NCBI GenBank assembly: GCA_022566235.1
Contig: JADFJI010000006.1
Span: forward strand, 1 to 17,780
Origin: Chloroflexota bacterium
GTDB taxonomy: Bacteria; Chloroflexota; Dehalococcoidia; Plut-88900
Direction: 5' to 3'
Length of the DNA stretch: 17,780 nucleotides
A program made the translations under genes and the position numbers. Below are positions 13,927 through 17,780 of the stretch, piece by piece. The notes under the pieces were generated by a model, which worked only from the letters and a program-made list of their open reading frames with translations, ran no database searches and was not told where the DNA came from. Within the stretch, counting starts at the first letter, position 1; each line of letters opens with the position of its first letter.

Positions 13927-13955
13927 TTCGCTCATCGCTTCTCCACTTGTATTAC
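13927..13955 (+). promoter_or_regulatory. Possible promoter giving a leaderless smpB transcript
   Basis: TTCGCT (13927-13932) and TATTAC (13950-13955) are 17 bp apart. The ATG lies only 9 bp past the -10, so transcription would start at or next to the start codon. This agrees with the absence of any Shine-Dalgarno sequence before smpB. Confidence 0.4.
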
Positions 13956-13964
13956 GTGTATTAG

Positions 13965-14423
13965 ATGAAGATCATCGCCGTCAACAGAAAGGCCCGCCAC
14001 GACTACGACATACTGGAGACTATCGAAGGCGGCCTGGTCCTGACGGGCACCGAAATCAAATCCATCCGGAATGGAAGGGCGAACATCCGGGATGCGTTTG
14101 CCCGACCCGAAGGGGGCGAGCTCTGGTTGTACAACGCCCACATAGCCCAATATGCAAGTGGAAACCGGTACAACCACGAACCTACCCGGCCTCGGAAGCT
14201 CCTGTTGCACCGAGACCAGATAGACAGGCTGATAGGGAAAGTCCAGGAGAAGGGGTTGTCCCTGGTCCCGTTAAAGCTCTACATCAAAGACCATAGGGCT
14301 AAGATAGAGCTGGCCCTGGCCAAGGGCCGGAAGCTGTATGACAAGAGAAGAAGTATCGCCGAAAAGGACGCCGAGCGCCAAATGCAGCGCATGACGAGGA
14401 AGACAATTGGCCGGCGGGTATAA
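13965..14423 (+). CDS. smpB: SsrA-binding protein SmpB
   Basis: This 152-aa protein is a standard-length SmpB. It binds the tRNA-like part of tmRNA, delivers it to stalled ribosomes and starts trans-translation. The opening NRKARHDYDILETIEGGLVL, then TGTEIKSIRNGRANIRDAF, then YNAHIAQY and HEPTRPRKLLLH are diagnostic of the oligonucleotide-binding barrel. The basic C-terminal tail (KGRKLYDKRRSIAEKD to the end) is the part that enters the empty mRNA channel. It starts 51 bp after the protease gene and has no visible ribosome-binding site; the start is fixed by family alignment. The partner RNA gene, ssrA, begins 213 bp downstream on the same strand. Confidence 0.97.
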   Translation: MKIIAVNRKARHDYDILETIEGGLVLTGTEIKSIRNGRANIRDAFARPEGGELWLYNAHIAQYASGNRYNHEPTRPRKLLLHRDQIDRLIGKVQEKGLSLVPLKLYIKDHRAKIELALAKGRKLYDKRRSIAEKDAERQMQRMTRKTIGRRV

Positions 14424-14617
14424 GGCCGGAAACGTCCTGCGGCATGTCGCAACAGGTGTCGGTTAGGTCCTCCCAGTTAGCGGGGTTGCTCAACTAACCC
14501 ATTTCCCATTCCCAGCGGATTCGCATAGTTGTATTAGCTCCGAGGGCGAAGTATACGGGGCCGTCCCTATCTCAAAAAACACGGGCGTCTCCCTGAACCC
14601 TGCCGCCAACATTATGT

Positions 14618-14623
14618 TAAAAT
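14618..14623 (+). promoter_or_regulatory. Extended -10 element of the ssrA promoter
   Basis: TAAAAT preceded by TG-T (14615-14617) forms an extended -10. TGAACC about 18 bp upstream is a weak -35. Transcription would start close to 14630, a few nt before the mature 5' end at 14637. Apart from this and an imperfect inverted repeat GTTAG/CTAAC near 14478-14497, the gap 14424-14636 shows nothing. Confidence 0.5.
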
Positions 14624-14636
14624 ATATGTACTACAT

Positions 14637-14992
14637 GGGGACGCGCGGGTTCGACAGGAGTCACGCCCCCTCATGGTTGCAGGCCGAGGTGTCGCTAATC
14701 TCGTTAAACAAGCGGCAACAATGTAACTGGCGAACGTCAGTTAGCACTGGCCGCCTAATTTAATTAGGTAGCCCGTTCGATCCGGCCTCTCCTCGAAGGC
14801 TGGCCTCGAGCGCCGACAATTCGAGGTGCTGCTACTCCGATGCCGATAAGGGTAGCCTAAGATTATCTGGCTAGTCTGTCGGGTCTTCGTCGGTAGAGGT
14901 TCGATAGGCGAAATCTAACTGCCGTCTAAGCCTGTAGATACCCTGAGGGGCAGCTTCTGGACGGGGAGTTCGACCCTCCCCCGTCTCCACCA
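14637..14992 (+). ncRNA. ssrA: Transfer-messenger RNA (tmRNA), one-piece form
   Basis: The 5' end GGGGACG pairs with CGTCTCC before A-CCA at 14989-14992, forming the 7-bp acceptor stem. The 5' block GCGGGTTCGACAGGAG and the T arm GGGGAGTTCGACCCTCCCC are standard, and CCA is encoded. The mRNA-like part encodes a tag that ends at TAA (14756-14758). Read back from it, the frame gives (T)SGNNVTGERQLALAA, bounded upstream by an in-frame TAA. The resume codon is probably ACA (14708) or AGC (14711). ALAA is the usual protease-recognition end. A second in-frame stop (TAG) follows three codons on. Length is 356 nt. The 3' end is also the junction with the mobile element, and no clear terminator follows it. 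Confidence 0.96.
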
Positions 14993-16105
14993 GGAACACG
15001 AAAGCGATGCCTCCGGGCTGAAAAAGTCCGGGGGCGTCGTCGTTATCAGGACTATCCCACTGCCTTTGCGAGTGGTAGCGATCTCGAACAGGGCCTTAAA
15101 TGCGGGCTTCGGCCTTATGGCTATGATGGCCTTCTCTTTCTTGGCATCGACGTAGACCGCATCCAGCATGGTGAGCAGTATCTGCCGCCGCTCACCCAGG
15201 TTGGCCTGCTCCCACAGCCCCGGTAGGTCCTCCAGGAGCTTCCCAGCCTGCCTGGCAGCGTCGACGCCTGGGACAACTAATGCCGATAGCTTGTCCTCCA
15301 GGAGCTGCTTCTGACGCCGGTATTCATCTATTTGTACAAGTCCATCGAGGTAGACCTGGCCCAGACGCTTAAGCCTCTGCTGTACCTGGACTCTCTCTTC
15401 TCCGACCCTCTTCACCTCATCGACCAGATGTATCTGGGCCAGTACCCGGTCCAACCAGGCCTCTGGGAGCACGATAGCCCCAATGATCTGGCCTATCTGC
15501 TCGTCGGGTGTATAGCAGCGGATCGATCCGCTCCTGTTCACACAGCGGCCTATCCCCCTGGAACCCCGGTGTTCCCGGTACATCCGGTTCCCGCTCTTGT
15601 AGGTCTGGGCCCACATAGGCATCCCACAGTAGGCACATCGGATCAGGCCTTTCAGGAGGTATTCTCTCTCGGGTTGGGGATTCAGGGTCATGCTTCTCCC
15701 CGAGTTCCTCTTCAGGGTGGCCTGCACAAGATGGAAGACCTCTTCCGACACCAGAGCGTCATGGGCCCCGGGGAGCAGGTCGTCACGATGACGGACCTTT
15801 CCCATGTGGAAAGGGTTGTGGAGAATGCCCCGGACAGAGGCCGTAGTGAACAGACGGGGTCTGGCCACCAGTTTGCCTGACCCATCCGGAAACCTGTGGA
15901 CGTTCCTGGTGCGATATCCTTGCCTGTTGAGCCAGGCGGCCAGCTGGGATAGCGTCACCCGACCGCCGGCATAACGGTTGAAGAGTTTTCGTACGACAGC
16001 GCCCTCTTTGGGATGGACGTGGACCCCACCCGGGTGTTCAGGCTTACAGCGAAGCTGTTTCTCTCCCTTGACGGACTCCCAACAGGACTCGTAGCCTGCC
16101 GCCCG
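14915..16105 (-). pseudogene. Large serine recombinase, lacking the catalytic N-terminal domain
   Basis: The open frame encodes 396 residues, starting GYESCWESVKGEKQLRCKPE just after two in-frame stops (TGA 16106, TAA 16109). The first usable start codon is a GTG at 15958 (347 aa). It contains the recombinase DNA-binding domain (VVRKLFNRYAGGRVTLSQLA and SVRGILHNPFHMGKVRHRDD), a zinc ribbon (C108, C111, C139 and C148 counted from the GTG) and a coiled-coil arm (about 190-255). The roughly 150-residue resolvase domain that holds the catalytic serine is absent, and no other frame upstream encodes it. The protein cannot catalyse strand exchange alone. Its last 26 codons including the stop (14915-14992) are antisense to the tmRNA 3' part, so the C-terminus is supplied by the target gene. 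Expected intact length is 500 aa or more. Confidence 0.85.
14961..14992. other. Probable attachment-site region (att) at the tmRNA 3' end
   Basis: Foreign-looking DNA led by a site-specific recombinase gene begins exactly at the 3' end of ssrA, a known integration target; ssrA is used this way by Dehalococcoides islands. The tmRNA itself is complete, so the crossover must restore its 3' end. A matching direct repeat should mark the far end of the element, but no second copy is present in this window, so the core length is unknown. Confidence 0.5.
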
Positions 16106-16198
16106 TCATTAGTAACTCATTGTCTGTTTTGCCGTTAAGTATCCGCTCCAGATGAACCGATCGAGCGAAAGGCTGGGGCGCCCATCAGAACTGGGAAC

Positions 16199-16363
16199 TC
16201 AGGGAGAGCTGTACGGATAGCCCCTGATATAGTTGATTGCCGTCCCCTTCGAGATCCCTACCTTGGATGCGATCTGGCTGAAGGACAAGCCTTGTCGGCG
16301 CAATTGAATGGCCCTTTCAGCCTTCTGCCCGGGGGTTATCTTATCCGGTCTCCGAGGTGTAAC
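16199..16363 (-). CDS. Helix-turn-helix domain frame, continuous with the ATPase gene except for a TAG
   Basis: This 54-residue frame contains a clear homeodomain-like or resolvase-type helix-turn-helix: QKAERAIQLRRQGLSFSQIA, then SKVGISKGTAINYIRGYPY, then TGA at 16199-16201. It has no ATG, GTG or well-placed TTG at its front. It begins directly after the TAG (16364-16366) that ends the ATPase gene, in the same frame, with a Pro/Gly-rich junction (TIGPG-stop-VTPRRPDKITPG) that reads like a normal domain linker. The simplest readings are that the ATPase and this domain form one protein of about 331 aa whose TAG is a nonsense mutation, a read-through site or a sequencing error. Independent translation from a rare start is less likely. 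The domain itself is convincing; its expression is not. Confidence 0.6.
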   Translation of the reverse strand, partial: VTPRRPDKITPGQKAERAIQLRRQGLSFSQIASKVGISKGTAINYIRGYPYSSP

Positions 16364-17194
16364 CTACCCCGGGCCAATGGTGAAAAGATGACTCAGCTTC
16401 GGCTTCCAGAAGCTGGCTAACTCGTTCTCTAGCATCCCCATGAAGTCGGCATCGGGAGAGTAGACGTAGGACCAGGGCTGCTTGTCACCGGGTTGGAGGT
16501 CCAGGGCATCCTTGGCCAGAGTCATCACCTTTTTAAGCTCTTGACGGTCGAACTCCAACTGGAGCATTCCCAGGTCTTTGAACAAAAACACCGAGGCGGC
16601 ACTGGCAATATTCTTGTCCAGCTGACGGGCCTCCTGACTGACGAACAAAAGCACTTGGTTGCGTTGCCTCGACAGATTGAGTAATTGGGACATGTCCTTG
16701 CTGGCGGCGGCACTGCTCCCTCTCGAGTGGTAAAAAAGGTAGGCCTCATCTATTAGACCAATAGAGTCACAGGGTAGGTCCTCTATGGTAGAGACCATCC
16801 CGATATAATCAGGCAAAAGCTTCCTAGCCTTCGATGGTGCACCCACCACGTAAGGGGCAAGTTGGTAGCGAAATAGCTCCAGCAGCCAAGCGTTGGTGAC
16901 CGACTTCCCGCTGTCCCGCTTGCCCATACTCAGGACGATTCCGGGCGAGAGAATCGCCTCCCGCCAGCGGGAGTAGGGATCCACCGGAGCCGGGAGAATC
17001 ACCTCCCCCAATCGGGCATGGGGTTCCGCTGGAACGAGGAGTTGGGGATAATGACCGGAATCCTCTAGGCGCCGTCTTTGGGCTTCAAACAGCCGGTCCC
17101 AGTCCTCCTTGGTTTTGAATTTATCCATGAATATTCGTGCGATTCGCTCCGCTACAGCACCCGGATCGCATTCCTCTGGCCACTGGTCAGTCAT
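16364..17194 (-). CDS. P-loop ATPase of Zot/FtsK-HerA-like appearance, mobile-element encoded
   Basis: This 276-aa protein has Walker A at 91-98 (GKRDSGKS, in LSMGKRDSGKSVT). Walker B is at 144-150 (SIGLIDE, followed by AYLFYHSRG). A polar sensor strand follows at 180-190 (QVLLFVSQEAR), then QLDKNIASAASVFLFKDLG. Walker B followed by a lone Gln strand and 'n-a/s-v/f-l/f-f/k' resembles Zot-type and HerA/FtsK-type ATPases, used for phage assembly, genome packaging or DNA pumping. There is no membrane segment, unlike typical filamentous-phage Zot. The start has a very strong AAGGAGGT site 9 nt upstream. It follows the small unknown gene by 111 bp and is followed in frame by the HTH segment. I cannot name the family with confidence; a packaging or motor function is inference. 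Confidence 0.75.
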   Translation of the reverse strand: MTDQWPEECDPGAVAERIARIFMDKFKTKEDWDRLFEAQRRRLEDSGHYPQLLVPAEPHARLGEVILPAPVDPYSRWREAILSPGIVLSMGKRDSGKSVTNAWLLELFRYQLAPYVVGAPSKARKLLPDYIGMVSTIEDLPCDSIGLIDEAYLFYHSRGSSAAASKDMSQLLNLSRQRNQVLLFVSQEARQLDKNIASAASVFLFKDLGMLQLEFDRQELKKVMTLAKDALDLQPGDKQPWSYVYSPDADFMGMLENELASFWKPKLSHLFTIGPG

Positions 17195-17305
17195 AGTATC
17201 GAAACCTCCTTTTCTGTAAGTATTTGGCTACCGTGGTGTTCAGATGCCTGGTGTTTTGTGCCCAAACTTTTGTGGAACCGGTTGATTCCCTCGATCGATT
17301 CCTGG

Positions 17306-17530
17306 TCACCCTGCTTCGGGTGGGAAAAAAAGGAACGACTCACGTGTTGCCTTGGGTTGGTCCTTACAATCAACACATTGCGTGGTGTCCGCTGGACTAC
17401 CGTTTTCAATCTCCCAAACCAAGGCAGAGCAGATCATGTCCGCCAGAATTTCCACCAACTGATCAACAGGTTGCTGGGGAAGCGAGCTCGGGTGCCCTTT
17501 ATTTTGTGATGGGCCTGATACAGACTGCAT
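17306..17530 (-). CDS. Small acidic hypothetical protein of the mobile element (74 aa)
   Basis: The ATG at 17530 opens a 74-codon frame ending in TGA. The central segment QQPVDQLVEILADMICSALV is an amphipathic to hydrophobic helix, followed by WEIENG and a CVDCK pair. I do not recognise a family. The codon pattern and position, upstream of and on the same strand as the ATPase, support a real gene. The frame extends to a TTG at 17590, but that codon falls at the likely transcription start, and an AGG-containing stretch about 8 nt before the 17530 ATG gives a weak ribosome site. A short adaptor or regulatory role would be guesswork. No function is assigned. Confidence 0.5.
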   Translation of the reverse strand: MQSVSGPSQNKGHPSSLPQQPVDQLVEILADMICSALVWEIENGSPADTTQCVDCKDQPKATRESFLFFPPEAG

Positions 17531-17598
17531 GAATAACCTAGAAAACTGGCTAGTCGGAGAGCTACTGGTGCTCCAGTTCCAGCATATCAAAATGGATA

Positions 17599-17626
17599 TT
17601 TCTAGAAACTACATTAGACTTGGCAA
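17599..17626 (-). promoter_or_regulatory. Possible promoter of the - strand element genes
   Basis: On the - strand, TTGCCA (17621-17626) and TAGAAA (17599-17604) are 16 bp apart, in an AT-rich divergent gap (17531-17722). The start would fall near 17590, giving about 60 nt of leader before the 74-aa gene. The direct repeat TAGACT (17615-17620 and 17627-17632) overlaps it. The + strand gene must have its promoter in the same gap, but no clear match is seen. Confidence 0.35.
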
Positions 17627-17722
17627 TAGACTAGTTGATAAGATCATATAAAAGTGTTAAAGATGGCTAAACAAGTTCAAAGATGATTGCTTATAGCCTG
17701 TCAACCCCTTGGGAGGTAGATT

Positions 17723-17780
17723 TTGCCAAAAAAATCAATAATTTCTGTGGTTGAACGGCGTAACTGGCTCGAGGATCATG
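17723..17780 (+). CDS. Start of a probable helix-turn-helix protein, 3' end outside window
   Basis: A TTG at 17723 is preceded by GGGAGGT with 5 nt spacing, a strong ribosome site. It opens the frame MPKKSIISVVERRNWLEDH, which is still open at the last base. The pattern of basic start, hydrophobic strand, then VERRxWLE is how many Chloroflexota helix-turn-helix proteins of mobile elements begin (recollection). Only 19 residues are visible, so the family call is weak. It is divergent from the - strand genes of the element, as expected for a regulator or a replication/transposition protein. Confidence 0.45.
   Translation, partial: MPKKSIISVVERRNWLEDH

Larger units (their letters stand above)
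14993..17780. mobile_element. Integrated element next to ssrA, right end outside window
   Basis: The element carries a large serine recombinase remnant, a helix-turn-helix frame, a P-loop ATPase, a small unknown protein, and a divergent gene start at the right edge. Composition shifts toward AT beyond about 17190. The tmRNA junction marks its left limit. No capsid, replication, relaxase or cargo gene is visible within the 2.8 kb present, so plasmid, small virus or degraded island all remain possible. Confidence 0.65.

Noticed and set aside
15009..15032. GC-rich inverted sequence just past ssrA as its terminator
   Set aside because: The arms match imperfectly, no T run follows on the + strand, and the sequence is accounted for as recombinase coding DNA on the other strand.
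4294..16366. Reassignment of TAG as a sense codon, suggested by two in-frame TAGs (4462 and 16364)
   Set aside because: TAG is the natural stop of the EEP gene and, right after the conserved ending, of the DUF5679 gene. Two isolated cases near mobile or decaying DNA are better explained by local nonsense changes or read-through.
17191..17409. A 72-codon - strand frame overlapping both the ATPase start and the small acidic gene
   Set aside because: It overlaps the better supported 74-codon frame by about 100 bp, has no recognisable domain, and its start lacks a ribosome site. It cannot be excluded but is not supported.

Overview
The window reads as a chromosomal segment of a Chloroflexota bacterium, most likely a Dehalococcoidia or SAR202-type lineage. 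This is an inference, not a proof. It rests on a 46-residue DUF5679 zinc ribbon, a tmRNA whose tag peptide ends in ...GERQLALAA (from memory, similar to the Dehalococcoides tag), and a recombinase sitting at ssrA, an arrangement known from Dehalococcoides genomic islands. Base composition is moderately GC-rich on the left and clearly more AT-rich in the last 600 bp.

Left part (1-4500): a 5'-truncated membrane-anchored endonuclease/exonuclease/phosphatase protein (+); a tiny DUF5679 zinc-ribbon gene and a PIG-L/LmbE deacetylase (both -); then, divergently from a good sigma70-type promoter, a PYROXD2/CrtI-like FAD oxidoreductase (+). A broken small reading frame (-) lies between it and the next operon.

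Central catabolic operon (9300 to 4495, - strand): cupin, then a copper amine oxidase with complete cofactor and copper-ligand motifs, then a penicillin-acylase-family Ntn hydrolase. An acylase that cleaves an amide and an amine oxidase that oxidises the freed primary amine would form a short degradative pathway. The cupin promoter region carries a 16-bp sequence repeated with a 21-bp period.

RNA-housekeeping block (9695-14992): on the - strand, a C4 zinc-ribbon coiled-coil protein, RNase HI, RNase P RNA (rnpB) and a soluble GGDEF diguanylate cyclase. On the + strand, an S41 C-terminal processing protease, SmpB (apparently leaderless) and tmRNA (ssrA). SmpB and tmRNA, the two partners of trans-translation, are adjacent.

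Right part (14993 to the end): an integrated mobile element abutting the tmRNA 3' end. It holds a large serine recombinase that has lost its catalytic domain and whose last codons are antisense to tmRNA; a helix-turn-helix frame; a P-loop ATPase of Zot/HerA-like appearance separated from that frame only by one in-frame TAG; a small acidic hypothetical protein; and, divergently, the start of another probable helix-turn-helix protein that runs off the window. The element's identity (small virus, plasmid or degraded island) cannot be settled here. It is the part of the window most likely to hold something undescribed.
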